Below are positions 43,706 through 53,794 of a stretch of 64,000 bases of DNA, piece after piece. The stretch lies in contig CALUUJ010000009.1 of the NCBI GenBank assembly GCA_944323935.1, forward strand, positions 1 through 64,000, written 5' to 3'. This stretch comes from Candidatus Gastranaerophilales bacterium. Lineage in GTDB: Bacteria > Cyanobacteriota > Vampirovibrionia > Gastranaerophilales > Gastranaerophilaceae. A program made the translations under genes and the position numbers. Under the pieces are notes generated by a model. The model saw only the letters and a list, made by a program, of their open reading frames with translations. It ran no database searches and was not told the origin of the DNA. The number at the start of each line of letters is the position of its first letter. Within the stretch, counting starts at the first letter, position 1.

Positions 43706-45589
43706 TTATTCTCCGATTTTTTGCTTATTTCTAATTTTTTCTCTTAACTGCATTTGAAACTGCATAGATTCTACATCATCATCATTTAAATTTTTGTATT
43801 TAGAAGCAAGTTCCTTCTTCTCACAATCTACTTGATATTGTAGAATTTTTGCTTTGTTCTCTTGCACCACAGCTTTAAAATCCTTATCTGAAAGTCCTCT
43901 AAAGCTATCAGCTATATATATTAAATCTGTTATTATATCCTTTAATCCGTTATCCTCAGCAAATTGTGTATACAGGGACTGTATAAGTTTATCCACATCA
44001 TTATTTATCTGACATGACAATTTGTCAATTGCTTCTCGAATAATAATTAAGTTTTTATCTATAAATTTAACATTTTTTATAATTTCCGAAAGATAATTTA
44101 CGTCTACATTATTACCACCAAGTAGAAACAAGCTTAATAAATTTTTTTGTGCTTTTTCACAAATATTTGAAGTTTTTGTTACAATTGGTGAATAATCCCT
44201 ACTTATAGTGCTTTGCACAAATTTACTCCGATTTATTTCCCTAATTAAGGCTTTTTCATCAACTTTTATTCTGTCAGCAACAAGCCTTATATATTCATTT
44301 TGAACTATATTATTAGGAATTTCCTCGATTAAAGGCATGATTTTTTTTATTAAATTTAACTTATCCGTTGGAGAAAAGTCGTTTTTATAATCTTTTAATA
44401 TTTGTTCCAATTCAAAATCTAACAATAAAGGTGCTTTTTTTATATATTTTTTATACTGTTCAATACCAAATTCACGTATAAATTCGTCAGGATCCTTACT
44501 GTCAAAAGGTGCTATTACACGGATTTCACAAGTATATTTATTGTCTGACAATGATGAATATGATTGATCATAAAATTTAAGCTCACCAAGTCCAGCAAAT
44601 GCTTCTTTTATAACATCAGTACTTCTTTGTGTGGCTTTCAGCCCTGCTGAATCTGTATCAAAAGCTAAATATATTTTTCTTGATTTTGAATATTTTGCAA
44701 TTAATTTTACATGATCCACAGTCAATGCTGTTCCGCAAGAAGCCACAACATTTTTCAATCCTGCAGCTTGTGCTGATATTACATCGAAATACCCTTCCAT
44801 TATAACAACATAGTCATCTTCTATCATTTTATTTTTAGCTACATTTATGCCATATAATATTCGGCTTTTATTGTAAAGAATAGTATCCGGAGAATTTAAA
44901 TATTTTGGATTTTGATTAGCATCAATTGCCCTTGCCCCAAAAGCTATAACACAATCTGACTCATCTTTTATAGGAATCATTATTCTATGACGAAACCTAT
45001 CTACAAAATCACCTTTTTCTGTTTTTATAACTAATCCGGCTTTCTCCATTATTGTCGGAGTGAAATCAGCTTTATATTGCTTTTGTATATCGGTATATTC
45101 TTTTTTTGAATACCCTAATTTATATTCTTTTATAATTTCTTCAGTTATACCTCTATCTAACAAATAGTTAAGAGCAGGTTTGGCTTCTGCTAATGTTAAC
45201 AAATTATTATGATAATATTCACACGCTTTTTCAAGTATTGATTTCACTTGTTGTTTCTCTTCGCTATATTGTTTTGAGTTTCCGTATGCTGTTGGAAGCT
45301 CTATTCCAAATTGAATAGCTAAATCTTTTATAACTTCAGAAAAAGACTGATTATTAATTTTCATAAGAAAACTAATTGCATCACCGCTTTCTCCACAACC
45401 AAAACACTTAAATATACCTTTTTGTACATTCACACAAAAAGAAGGAGTCTTTTCATTATGAAAAGGACAACATCCCCAATAATTCTGACCTTTTTTTTTC
45501 AAAACCACTCTTGACTGGACTACATCCAGTATATCCAAACGACTTTTTATTTCAGCTTTTACTTCATCGTAAGATTTATTTGTAATCAT
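43706..45589 (-). CDS. dnaG: DNA primase
   Basis: 627 residues. The N-terminal CHC2 zinc finger is [13 protein letters not shown]...[11 protein letters not shown], the RNA-polymerase domain follows, and the TOPRIM core has [17 protein letters not shown] and AFDTDSAG. The C-terminal helical part would bind DnaB. It synthesises replication primers. The gene abuts dgt with no gap and rpoD with 5 nt. Confidence 0.97.
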   Translation of the reverse strand: MITNKSYDEVKAEIKSRLDILDVVQSRVVLKKKGQNYWGCCPFHNEKTPSFCVNVQKGIFKCFGCGESGDAISFLMKINNQSFSEVIKDLAIQFGIELPTAYGNSKQYSEEKQQVKSILEKACEYYHNNLLTLAEAKPALNYLLDRGITEEIIKEYKLGYSKKEYTDIQKQYKADFTPTIMEKAGLVIKTEKGDFVDRFRHRIMIPIKDESDCVIAFGARAIDANQNPKYLNSPDTILYNKSRILYGINVAKNKMIEDDYVVIMEGYFDVISAQAAGLKNVVASCGTALTVDHVKLIAKYSKSRKIYLAFDTDSAGLKATQRSTDVIKEAFAGLGELKFYDQSYSSLSDNKYTCEIRVIAPFDSKDPDEFIREFGIEQYKKYIKKAPLLLDFELEQILKDYKNDFSPTDKLNLIKKIMPLIEEIPNNIVQNEYIRLVADRIKVDEKALIREINRSKFVQSTISRDYSPIVTKTSNICEKAQKNLLSLFLLGGNNVDVNYLSEIIKNVKFIDKNLIIIREAIDKLSCQINNDVDKLIQSLYTQFAEDNGLKDIITDLIYIADSFRGLSDKDFKAVVQENKAKILQYQVDCEKKELASKYKNLNDDDVESMQFQMQLREKIRNKQKIGE

Positions 45590-46636
45590 TTATTTATTAA
45601 GTCCATTCATGCGTGCAAGTTTAAACAAAAATTCATCATTATTTTGTTGTTTCAATGGTTCCGGTAAAAAATTTTGTTTGAATTTAATTAGGACATATCT
45701 ATCTGTCATTCCTGAAACATAGTCACAGACCGTCTGCATTATATTTTCTTCTTCAGAAGAAGGATATATGCGATTTAATTCTTCACAATAATACTCAAAA
45801 AGCCGTCTTATAACATTTTGAGCTTTATCTTCCGCTTGCTTTGCAGGCGAATTATCATAAACATGATTAAACATCCAAGTTCTAAGTTTTATAAATTGTT
45901 CGAAACATTCATCTGACATTATTATTTTATTTTTGCCATAACTATTTTCAACAATATCATTAACTATTTTAGTTAGTCTTATTCTATTTGTTGTAGAAAA
46001 ATACTCAACACTTTCTTTCGGAATATCATCGTTTGAAATTATCTTTGCTCTTATTGCATCTTGAATATCATGATTTATATAAGCAATTTTATCTGATAAA
46101 CGAACAACTTGACCTTCTAAAGTTGATGGACAACAATCATAAGAATGATTTAAAATCCCATCTAGTGTTTCTTGTGTCAAATTTAAATCTTCTATGAAAG
46201 TTACAACCCTTACACTTTGTTCGTTATGTTTATATCCGTTAGGCATTAATTCGTTAAGAACTCTTTCTCCACTATGACCAAATGGTGTATGTCCCAGATC
46301 ATGACCTAACGATATTGCTTCAGTTAAATCCTCATTTAAATCCAATGCTCTGGAAATTGTTCGTGCAATCTGAGAAACCTCTAAAGTATGTGTCATCCTT
46401 GTTCTAAAATGATCATCATAAGGAGAAAAGAAAACTTGAGTCTTATGCTTTAATCTTCTAAATGCTTTTGAATGTAGTATTCTATCTCTATCTCTTTGGA
46501 ATTCTGTTCTTAAATCGCAAGGAAGCTCATATCTGTTTCGACCTTTTGTATTTGAGCTTCTTGTTGCAAGTGGAGATAAAAAAAGTTCTTCTTTTTTTTC
46601 AATTCTCGCTCTAACTGTTAAACCATCAATCTTCAT
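45590..46636 (-). CDS. dgt: dGTPase-like HD-domain triphosphohydrolase
   Basis: 348 residues. It has RDRDRILHSKAFRRLKHKTQVF near the N-terminus. The HD metal site follows as TRMTHTLEVSQIARTI and LGHDLGHTPFGHSGE, with YINHDIQDA as the distal Asp. This pattern is typical of type-2 dGTP triphosphohydrolase-like proteins that trim dNTP pools. It is shorter than E. coli Dgt (about 500) but normal for the cyanobacterial and firmicute type. First gene of dgt-dnaG-rpoD, with the start of dnaG right after its stop. Confidence 0.92.
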   Translation of the reverse strand: MKIDGLTVRARIEKKEELFLSPLATRSSNTKGRNRYELPCDLRTEFQRDRDRILHSKAFRRLKHKTQVFFSPYDDHFRTRMTHTLEVSQIARTISRALDLNEDLTEAISLGHDLGHTPFGHSGERVLNELMPNGYKHNEQSVRVVTFIEDLNLTQETLDGILNHSYDCCPSTLEGQVVRLSDKIAYINHDIQDAIRAKIISNDDIPKESVEYFSTTNRIRLTKIVNDIVENSYGKNKIIMSDECFEQFIKLRTWMFNHVYDNSPAKQAEDKAQNVIRRLFEYYCEELNRIYPSSEEENIMQTVCDYVSGMTDRYVLIKFKQNFLPEPLKQQNNDEFLFKLARMNGLNK

Positions 46637-46800
46637 CCCAAATATCCCTCACCTATATTCTATTACAAAAAATACCCTTATAACAGCTTGTTTTCTTGTT
46701 TTGTTTAGAATATTTAATATAAGATGGAAAAAAGGCTTGATTATTACTTTTTTTTCTTATATTATCAAGCTATAAGAAATTATTTGAAAGGAAATATAAA

Positions 46801-46992
46801 ATGTCAGTTGAATGCGCAGTTTGCGGAAAAAAACCTTTGAAAGCAGCAAAACTTTCATTCTCTCATAAACATCATGTGTACAGACAAAGTCCTAATTTGC
46901 AATCAGTAAAAATAATTGAAAACGGTACTGTAAAAAGAGTTAAAGTATGCACTTCTTGCTTAAGAGCAGGAAAAGTTCAGAGAGCTATATAA
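46801..46992 (+). CDS. rpmB: Ribosomal protein bL28
   Basis: 63 residues. It carries CAVCGKK at 5-11 and CTSC near the C-terminus, the zinc-binding C+ form of L28, with the typical SFSHKHHVYRQSPNLQ block. Large-subunit protein. GAAAGGAAA before the ATG. The 160-nt upstream region contains a hairpin-capable GCTTGAT/ATCAAGC pair (46735-46741, 46764-46770) that could be a leader element. Confidence 0.96.
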   Translation: MSVECAVCGKKPLKAAKLSFSHKHHVYRQSPNLQSVKIIENGTVKRVKVCTSCLRAGKVQRAI

Positions 46993-47003
46993 AATTAAAA
47001 AAC

Positions 47004-47034
47004 AAAAAAGAACCCTTTTCAGGGTTCTTTTTTT
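47004..47034. terminator. Bidirectional terminator between rpmB and the HD gene
   Basis: AGAACCCT (47009-47016) pairs with AGGGTTCT (47021-47028) around TTTC, with a long A-run before and T-run after. Confidence 0.9.
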
Positions 47035-47845
47035 ATGCAGCATTTACAGATTTTGAATTTAAAGATGCTTTTAAAGCATTAACTACTTCTGCACTTACTT
47101 CGCCACTTTGAGCTTTTTGGTCTAAGATTTTTAATGCATCACTTTCGGTTAAAGCCTCTTTATAGCTTCTGGTTTCTCTTAGCGCCGAATATATATCAGC
47201 GACAGACAGTATTTGTCCTAATATATCTGTATTGTTACCTGCATTATGGTGGTTTTTTACTAAGTTAATAACTCTTTCATTTATTCCGGTTGATGATAAT
47301 AATTCAGAACCTAGTTCGGCATGTAAACTCATTATTTGTTTTTCTTCATCTGTTAAAGTTCCGTGTTTTTCTATTATTTCTTTAGGAATAAAAACTTTTC
47401 CAATATCATGGAAAACACATGCTTGTTCCAAAACTTGTTTTTCAGATTGAGAAAGTTCCATTATATTTGCAATCTGAAGAGCAAAAGCAGTCGTTGTTGT
47501 TATATGTGAATTTATTATATTTTTTACATTTTCAGGATAAAACTTTGTCTGTAAACCCTTTGAACTTAATATATCATTTATATTGGAATTTGTATTAACC
47601 AAAAAATTTAAATATGAAGGATTTAAATAAGCATTTAAAAGTTGTTTCGGCGAATAGAAACTTGATATAGGTAATGTTGTATTGTTCTTTGATACTGTGG
47701 CCTGTTTTACTGGCGCTGATTTAACATATATATCCTTTTGAAAGGAATAAGATTTAAATACAGGTTTACTTTTTCCTAAGTTTGAATTAGGCACACTACC
47801 AGTATTAGAAATATTAATTTGTCCTACCTTATTATATATACTCAA
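47033..47845 (-). CDS. Degenerate HD-GYP-type phosphohydrolase
   Basis: 270 residues starting at TTG, with AAGG about 11 nt upstream. A low-complexity N-terminus contains KPVFKSYSF (27-35), then an HD domain (about 100-250). Metal-site motifs are NSHITTTT, FHDIGK (H146-D147) with IPKEIIEKHGTLTDEE, LHAELG (H175), KNHH and VADIYSALRETRSYK. The order matches HD-GYP cyclic-di-GMP phosphodiesterases, but the HHE...GYP signature is replaced by HHNAGNN. It may degrade another nucleotide or bind without turnover. No receiver domain is fused. Confidence 0.75.
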   Translation of the reverse strand: MSIYNKVGQINISNTGSVPNSNLGKSKPVFKSYSFQKDIYVKSAPVKQATVSKNNTTLPISSFYSPKQLLNAYLNPSYLNFLVNTNSNINDILSSKGLQTKFYPENVKNIINSHITTTTAFALQIANIMELSQSEKQVLEQACVFHDIGKVFIPKEIIEKHGTLTDEEKQIMSLHAELGSELLSSTGINERVINLVKNHHNAGNNTDILGQILSVADIYSALRETRSYKEALTESDALKILDQKAQSGEVSAEVVNALKASLNSKSVNAA

Positions 47846-48039
47846 AATAACAAGACCTTATAAAACCACCCTTATATTAATATAAAAACAAAAAAGAAAA
47901 AGAAATTGCCCTTAAAAATATAAAATCTTGACAATAAAAAAATAAATAAGAAAATAATAATGTTATAAACTTATTCAATTGTGGAATAAGAATATGGTTA
48001 GTATATATTATGAGGTAGAGAAAAAAAGGAGAATATTAA

Positions 48040-48555
48040 ATGTATTCAAAAGAAGAACTCGCAGAATTAATTATCAAAAATCCTGAAGAGTATAATTCAT
48101 ATAAGAAATCTGTTGAAGAGCTCGACCTAACAGAACTGGATTTTTCAAACATTACTTTAGAAGAAATAGATTTTTCAAATACGGAACTAGCAGGTACATC
48201 TTTTACAGACGCTCATCTTTCTAACTGTAATTTTACTGCAGCAGATTTAAATGCAGCAGATTTTACAAGAGCGAATATCGTAGAATGTGATTTTTCTGAA
48301 GCAATATTAAATGGTACAGATTATAGTTATGCAACAGTAAATTATTGCAATTTTACAGATGCAGACATGGCCGGATGTATTGTTAAAGAAGCAGATTTAA
48401 CGGATTCTGATTTTTCTGCAAGTAATAATTTAGCTGCAACAAGGGCAGATGAAACAACTATTTGGCCGGATAGTGAACTTTTACCTGATGATTTTGATAC
48501 AAATTATAATAAAGAAGATTCGGAAGAAGAAGAAAGTTCTGTTTCAGACTATTAA
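48040..48555 (+). CDS. Pentapeptide-repeat protein
   Basis: 171 residues. After a 28-residue helical start there are about 18 A(D/N)LxX-type pentapeptides (about 29-135), such as LDFSN, CNFTA, ADLNA, ADFTR and CDFSE, forming a right-handed quadrilateral helix. The C-terminal tail is Asp/Glu-rich. No signal peptide. Such proteins can mimic DNA or act as scaffolds, but no partner is evident. AAGGAG before the ATG and a strong terminator after, so it is monocistronic. Confidence 0.88.
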   Translation: MYSKEELAELIIKNPEEYNSYKKSVEELDLTELDFSNITLEEIDFSNTELAGTSFTDAHLSNCNFTAADLNAADFTRANIVECDFSEAILNGTDYSYATVNYCNFTDADMAGCIVKEADLTDSDFSASNNLAATRADETTIWPDSELLPDDFDTNYNKEDSEEEESSVSDY

Positions 48556-48570
48556 TATCCAGTTTTTGGG

Positions 48571-48613
48571 AAAAAAAGAATGGGCAAGAAAAATATCTTG
48601 CCCATTCTTTTTT
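48571..48613. terminator. Intrinsic terminator after the pentapeptide gene
   Basis: An about 17-bp stem, AAAAGAATGGGCAAGA with its complement at 48596-48611, flanked by A and T runs. Lies between convergent genes. Confidence 0.9.
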
Positions 48614-48622
48614 GAAAATAAT

Positions 48623-51043
48623 TTATTTATCGGTTGGTATCCTCATTGCATAGAATGAACGTATAACAAAAATAATTGCAACGATAAATAAAATAATGCC
48701 TACAACTGGGGCTGCGTCCTTAAATGCCGGAGCAATCGCAATTTCCATTGCAAGTAATCCAAACAATGTTGTAAATTTAATAATAGGATTCATTGCTACT
48801 GAAGAAGTATCTTTAAATGGATCACCAACTGTATCACCAACAACAGTTGCATCATGTAAAGGTGTTCCTTTTTCACATAAATCAACTTCAACAATTTTTT
48901 TAGCGTTATCCCAACATCCACCGGCATTTGCCATAAATACAGCCTGGAATAAACCAAAAACAGCAATACCTATTAAGTAACTTACAAAGAATGATACAGG
49001 ATTTACGTTTTCTGCCATTGGAGCTGATAAACAAGCAAATGCAAGTGCAAAAGCAAATAATGCAATAAATATATTTAACATACCTCTTTGAGCATACTCA
49101 GTACATATTCTTACAACTTCTTTTGAATTATCTACATTTGCTTTTTTATCATCACTTTCTCCAAGTTTAATATTTTTGGAAATATATTCAACTGCTCTAT
49201 AAGCACCTGTAGTAACAGCTTGCATTGAAGCACCTGAAAACCAATATATTACCGCTCCACCCATTAACAAACCTAAAATTGTATATGGATTTAATAAATT
49301 TAAAATTGCTTCCGGTGCAATTCCCAATGTTTCTTTTATAACTAAAATCAAAGAAAAAATCATTGTAGTAGCACCAACAACAGCTGTACCAATCAATACA
49401 GGTTTTGATGTAGCTTTAAATGTATTACCTGCTCCATCATTTTGTTCCAGGAATTTCTTTGCATTATCAAAGTTTGGCTCAAATCCAAATTCATTTTTTA
49501 TTTCATCAGCTACGTTAGGAATTTCTTCTATTAATGATAATTCATAAACAGATTGTGCATTATCTGTAACAGGTCCATAGCTGTCAACAGCAATAGTAAC
49601 TGGTCCCATACCTAAGAAACCAAAAGCAACCAAACCAAATGCAAAGACAGATGAATAAATCATTATTTCTGACGGTATATGTAAACTTGCAAAATATGAC
49701 ATAGTCATTAATGCAACAATTACAAGACCAATCCAAAAACCTGAGAAATTACCTGAAACGATACCAGATAATATTGTTAATGATGCACCACCCTCTTTTG
49801 AAGCAGTAACAACCTCAGATGTATGTTTTGCTTTTGGTGAAGTAAACACCTTTGTAAATTCAGGAATTAAAGCAGCACCTAATGTACCACAGCTGATTAT
49901 AATTGAAAGAGTTAACCATAAATTATTGGGCATTGTTCCAAGTAAATAATGGCTTACTCCAAAAGTCATAGCAATTGATAATATAGATGTTAACCAAACT
50001 AAATTTGTCAAAGGAGCTTCAAAGTCAAAATCTGGTTTTTTACCAAAAAGAACTTTATTTAACAAATTATTTACTCCATATGCAACAACAGAAGTAATAA
50101 TCATTAAATATCTCATTACAAAAATCCAAGTTAACAATTGAATTTGATAATCTGGGAATACACCTAAAAGTATAAAACTAACAAGCGCAACTCCAGTAAC
50201 ACCATATGTTTCAAATCCGTCAGCAGTAGGCCCTATGGAATCTCCTGCATTATCACCGGTACAATCTGCTATAACACCAGGATTTCTCGGATCATCTTCT
50301 TTTATTCCAAATTGAATTTTCATCAAATCAGATCCAATATCGGCAATCTTTGTAAAAATACCACCTGCTACACGAAGTGCTGAAGCTCCTAATGATTCGC
50401 CAATTGCGAATCCGATAAAACAAGCACCAGCTAAATGCCCCGGAACAAACAACAATATTGTAAGCATTACAATAAGTTCAACACTTACCAATAATACACC
50501 AATACTCATGCCTGCTTTTAATGGAATATTCAAAATATCTAAAGGTTTGTTTTTAAGTGCTGTAAATGAAGTTCTGGCGTTAGCCAAAGTATTCATTCTA
50601 ATACCAAACCAAGCGACACCGTAAGAACCCAAAATACCTACAACTGAAGCTGCTAATATTATTAGAACATTCTTAACAGACATTTCTTGCAAGAAACCAA
50701 AATAGAATGCAATACAAATTGCAATTAATATTTCTAATACAATCAAAAATTTACCTTGTTGAACAAGATATGTCTTACAAGTTTCAAAAATAGTATTACC
50801 TATTTCAATCATTGCATTATGAGCCTTAACCGATTTAATTTGCCCATAAGCAATAAGTCCCCATACAAGACCAAGAACAGACACGATAATACCTGCAACC
50901 AGCAGATTAAAATTATCTCCTTGAATTTTAGGAACTACAAGATTTGCCTCTCCGGCAAATGCCGGTACTCCAATAAAAATAGCTAATGCGAATGCAGCAA
51001 ATAACTTTTTAACAGAGTTTTGGCATTTTTCAAAAAATGTCAT
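48623..51043 (-). CDS. hppA: Membrane-bound proton-translocating pyrophosphatase
   Basis: 806 residues with about 16 membrane helices and an N-terminal signal-like helix. The pyrophosphate site reads IADIGSDLMKIQFGIKEDDPRNPG and ADCTGDNAGDS, with a second set near the C-terminus (NAGGCWDNAKK, and DTVGDPFKDTSS). At the position that sets cation dependence the sequence is GNTFKAT. Lys there is the hallmark of K+-independent, H+-pumping enzymes. It couples PPi hydrolysis to ion export. GGAG before the ATG. Confidence 0.94.
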   Translation of the reverse strand: MTFFEKCQNSVKKLFAAFALAIFIGVPAFAGEANLVVPKIQGDNFNLLVAGIIVSVLGLVWGLIAYGQIKSVKAHNAMIEIGNTIFETCKTYLVQQGKFLIVLEILIAICIAFYFGFLQEMSVKNVLIILAASVVGILGSYGVAWFGIRMNTLANARTSFTALKNKPLDILNIPLKAGMSIGVLLVSVELIVMLTILLFVPGHLAGACFIGFAIGESLGASALRVAGGIFTKIADIGSDLMKIQFGIKEDDPRNPGVIADCTGDNAGDSIGPTADGFETYGVTGVALVSFILLGVFPDYQIQLLTWIFVMRYLMIITSVVAYGVNNLLNKVLFGKKPDFDFEAPLTNLVWLTSILSIAMTFGVSHYLLGTMPNNLWLTLSIIISCGTLGAALIPEFTKVFTSPKAKHTSEVVTASKEGGASLTILSGIVSGNFSGFWIGLVIVALMTMSYFASLHIPSEIMIYSSVFAFGLVAFGFLGMGPVTIAVDSYGPVTDNAQSVYELSLIEEIPNVADEIKNEFGFEPNFDNAKKFLEQNDGAGNTFKATSKPVLIGTAVVGATTMIFSLILVIKETLGIAPEAILNLLNPYTILGLLMGGAVIYWFSGASMQAVTTGAYRAVEYISKNIKLGESDDKKANVDNSKEVVRICTEYAQRGMLNIFIALFAFALAFACLSAPMAENVNPVSFFVSYLIGIAVFGLFQAVFMANAGGCWDNAKKIVEVDLCEKGTPLHDATVVGDTVGDPFKDTSSVAMNPIIKFTTLFGLLAMEIAIAPAFKDAAPVVGIILFIVAIIFVIRSFYAMRIPTDK

Positions 51044-51302
51044 TTTACTCTCCTTTTACTACCAAATACAAGAAATAATTATATATTATAATCAGAAAAT
51101 AAACTAATATTTAAAATTTGTATACACTTTACAACATCACGCAGAATTATATAAATCTTTAAATATATAACACAATATATTATTAACATACAATATGTGA
51201 TATAAATGATATCCTTTTATATATTATAATCTTAATACTTCTTAACATTACTCAGTAAATTGTTAATTTTTTTTATCAAATATACTTTATCTATATAAGG
51301 AT

Positions 51303-51320
51303 AAAGAGAAAGAGAAAGAG
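51303..51320 (+). repeat. Three tandem AAAGAG hexamers at a ribosome binding site
   Basis: Three perfect copies lie 7-24 nt before the ATG at 51328 and supply its only Shine-Dalgarno-like sequence. Copy-number change would alter spacing. Confidence 0.6.
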
Positions 51321-51327
51321 AAAAATT

Positions 51328-52617
51328 ATGGCACAAATTACTTATGAAGCAATAAAACAAAAGTATAGTGGTTCAAGTTCATCAAGTTCTTCAAGTTCTA
51401 GCAGAGGAAGTTCATCATCTTCTTCAAGCAGCAACTCTTATTATTCAATTTTTGAAAAATATGAGCAAAATGAAAAAAGATATTCCACTGCAAGAGAATG
51501 TGTATATGATTTGCGAAATTATGATAAATTATTTAACCGAAATATAGTAGATGGATATGATAGAATCGAAGAATTCCTTCAAAATAAAGAGTGGCTGGTT
51601 ACAATGGATGTTGACGGTGACGGACAAATTACCGGTGATGAAGAAAACGTTCAGATTGCCGATGCAATTGCTCTATCTTTTGATAGCGAATTAGATTTAT
51701 ATATTCAAGAAAAACTTGAAGAAGTAATAAATAATGCAGGCGACCAAAACTTAAGAAACTTATTCGGTACAAAAGATTCTATTGGTGTAAAACAACTTGC
51801 ATTATTAGGTATTAGAATTGATGCTGTTGGGAATGCTTCAAGTTGGCAAAACAGAACATATTCATTTTCATTAGTTGAATTGCCTGATGATTTAAGAGCC
51901 AAAATTGCCGAAGCCGGAAATGATGAAGATAAAATTAATGAAATATATGATGAAGTATATAATGCTGTTTATGATAAAGATGCAAAAATCTTAACAGATA
52001 AAAACGGCAAAAAAGGAAGTATGATTTTTTCTGATTGTTTAATTCCTGATGGAGTTGCTAATGGAGCAGAAATAAATCTTTCCAGTATATTAGATACATT
52101 AGGCGGTTATGAATGCATTTCAAAAGCAGATTTTATCGGAAGAGAAGATGATTATTTCGAATTAATGGATAATCTTGAAGTAATGATAAACAATGGTGAA
52201 TTCGAAGGCACAAGCACGATTGCTGATTTATACAGTGAAAATACATTAGATGTATCAACTGCAGTAAGAGCTGTTTACACAGCAAATGGTGATGCACCTG
52301 GCCAATGGGGCGGTTCAAGAAGTTTTGAAGATAATTTGAAATTAATCGAAAGAAATGGTTTAGGTTCAACAGGAAGTTCTTCTTCAACAATAAGAGTAAA
52401 TGGAGTTGAATACGAAATAAACTTAACAGAGGGAACACTACTCAGTGCACAAGAATATACCGAAAAAATAGAAAAATTTGATGAAATTCTTGAAGAAAAA
52501 ATTACTACTTATAAACAAGAAAATAATGGAGAAGATCCAGATAGTATTACTTATAACAAATTTGTAAGTGAAGCAACTATTGAAGCCAAAATAGATTTTG
52601 ATTTCAAACAAAAATAA
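51328..52617 (+). CDS. Ser-rich EF-hand-like protein, lineage-specific
   Basis: 429 residues. No signal peptide. A Ser-rich stretch (about 15-37) follows a short head. One canonical EF-hand loop, DVDGDGQITGDE, lies near residue 92. The remainder is helical with no motif I know, including a second Gly/Ser-rich turn near 350 (GLGSTGSSSS). TATAAT at 51225-51230 is the nearest promoter-like box, giving a leader of about 90 nt. Function unknown. A calcium-dependent surface or secreted protein is a guess from composition and from the neighbouring EF-hand gene. Confidence 0.6.
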   Translation: MAQITYEAIKQKYSGSSSSSSSSSSRGSSSSSSSSNSYYSIFEKYEQNEKRYSTARECVYDLRNYDKLFNRNIVDGYDRIEEFLQNKEWLVTMDVDGDGQITGDEENVQIADAIALSFDSELDLYIQEKLEEVINNAGDQNLRNLFGTKDSIGVKQLALLGIRIDAVGNASSWQNRTYSFSLVELPDDLRAKIAEAGNDEDKINEIYDEVYNAVYDKDAKILTDKNGKKGSMIFSDCLIPDGVANGAEINLSSILDTLGGYECISKADFIGREDDYFELMDNLEVMINNGEFEGTSTIADLYSENTLDVSTAVRAVYTANGDAPGQWGGSRSFEDNLKLIERNGLGSTGSSSSTIRVNGVEYEINLTEGTLLSAQEYTEKIEKFDEILEEKITTYKQENNGEDPDSITYNKFVSEATIEAKIDFDFKQK

Positions 52618-52630
52618 AAATATAAAACAT

Positions 52631-52660
52631 TAAAGGTTGATACTAATATCAACCTTTTTT
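52631..52660. terminator. Bidirectional terminator
   Basis: AAAGGTTGATA pairs with TATCAACCTTT around a short loop, followed by six T, between convergent genes. Confidence 0.9.
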
Positions 52661-53033
52661 ACTGTTTGAAAATATCATATCCTATTTCTTTTAACAAAGT
52701 CTTTTTAACTTCATCAGCCCAATTTATACCTTCAATTATTTGACCTTCTTTCGAATTAACAGCTGCAACTATATTTTCTTTTACTTGAGGATTTGCTTTT
52801 ATAAATTCATCCAAGGACTGATCACTTCTATCCATATTCCAACTTCTTCTAACTACCAAATAATTAGAATATTCATTGCCTCCACCTTTTACAACCGGAA
52901 TAATATGTTCAATTGTCCTTGTATCATATGGAGCAAATCCCTCACCAGAGTATGCACACTTATCAAACATTTTTTTAAATGTTTTTCTGGAACCAAAATT
53001 AGAAGAAAAATTTTCAGTATAAGTAATTTTCAT
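52659..53033 (-). CDS. Small HNH-endonuclease-like protein
   Basis: 124 residues. TIEHIIPVVKGGGNEYSNYLVV supplies His, His-equivalent and Asn of an HNH fold (E-H-I-x-P, then GG-x-N, then N). CAYSGEGF near residue 27 is only half of a zinc knuckle. It is shorter than restriction enzymes and has no methyltransferase nearby. It could be a homing-type remnant, a toxin or a repair nuclease. Not otherwise recognised. Confidence 0.6.
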   Translation of the reverse strand: MKITYTENFSSNFGSRKTFKKMFDKCAYSGEGFAPYDTRTIEHIIPVVKGGGNEYSNYLVVRRSWNMDRSDQSLDEFIKANPQVKENIVAAVNSKEGQIIEGINWADEVKKTLLKEIGYDIFKQ

Positions 53034-53080
53034 ATTAGAATTAAATGTAAAAATAATTTTTTTTGCTTAATCTCTGGTTA

Positions 53081-53794
53081 TTATTTTTTTGCCGTGCCAT
53101 CAGGAACTAATCTGTAGCCACCACCATATATTGTCTCTATATATTTTTTTCCATTAGAAATTTTATCGAGTTTTGTTCGAATATGACGCATATGGACTCT
53201 TATTGTTTCTACCGCATCATCAGCAGAATATCCCCAAACATCATTCAATATTTTTGCACTCGATACCATATTTCCATAGTTTTGCATTAAAAGATTTACT
53301 ATATCAAACTCTATTGGAGTAACTTTAACTTGTTGTCCATTTATTTCAATAGAATATGTTTCAGGAATTAAAGTAATATCGCCTTGCGTCAAGACCTCTT
53401 TAACAGCAAAAGATTTTGGGATATTATTCGTCCTTTTAAGCAATGCTTTTATTCGCACTAAGAGCTCTTCCATTTCAAAAGGTTTACACAAATAATCATC
53501 AACACCAATATTAAAACCCTGTACCTTATTTTGAAGCATGTTTAATGCTGTAAGCATTATTATCGGTATATCTTTTGTTTCTTCATTTTCTCTTATTCTT
53601 TTTGCAACCGTATAGCCATCAACTTCCGGCATCATAACATCCAAAATAATCAGATCAGGCAACTCTTGCTTTGCCAAAGCATATCCTTTATTTCCGTCAA
53701 GCGCAGTTATCACCTTGTAGAACGCTAATTCTAAATTTACTTTTATTAACTCATTAATTGCAACATCATCATCTACTACTAAAATCTTTGCCAT
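53081..53794 (-). CDS. OmpR/PhoB-family response regulator
   Basis: 237 residues. The receiver domain has the acidic pocket VVDDD, phospho-acceptor D52 (IILDVMMP), and the switch Thr/Lys (MLTALN, CKPFE). The C-terminal winged helix has VTPIEFDIVNLL and VRVHMRHIRTKLD-like features ending IYGGGYRLV. No histidine kinase is in the window, so it is an orphan. It overlaps the upstream gene by 26 nt, with a good AAAGGTGAT site inside that overlap. The overlap implies coupling to the glycosyltransferase-like gene. Confidence 0.93.
   Translation of the reverse strand: MAKILVVDDDVAINELIKVNLELAFYKVITALDGNKGYALAKQELPDLIILDVMMPEVDGYTVAKRIRENEETKDIPIIMLTALNMLQNKVQGFNIGVDDYLCKPFEMEELLVRIKALLKRTNNIPKSFAVKEVLTQGDITLIPETYSIEINGQQVKVTPIEFDIVNLLMQNYGNMVSSAKILNDVWGYSADDAVETIRVHMRHIRTKLDKISNGKKYIETIYGGGYRLVPDGTAKK

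Noticed and set aside
52659..53033. Restriction-modification system around the HNH gene
   Set aside because: No methyltransferase or specificity gene lies nearby, and the gene stands alone between a terminator and a regulator.
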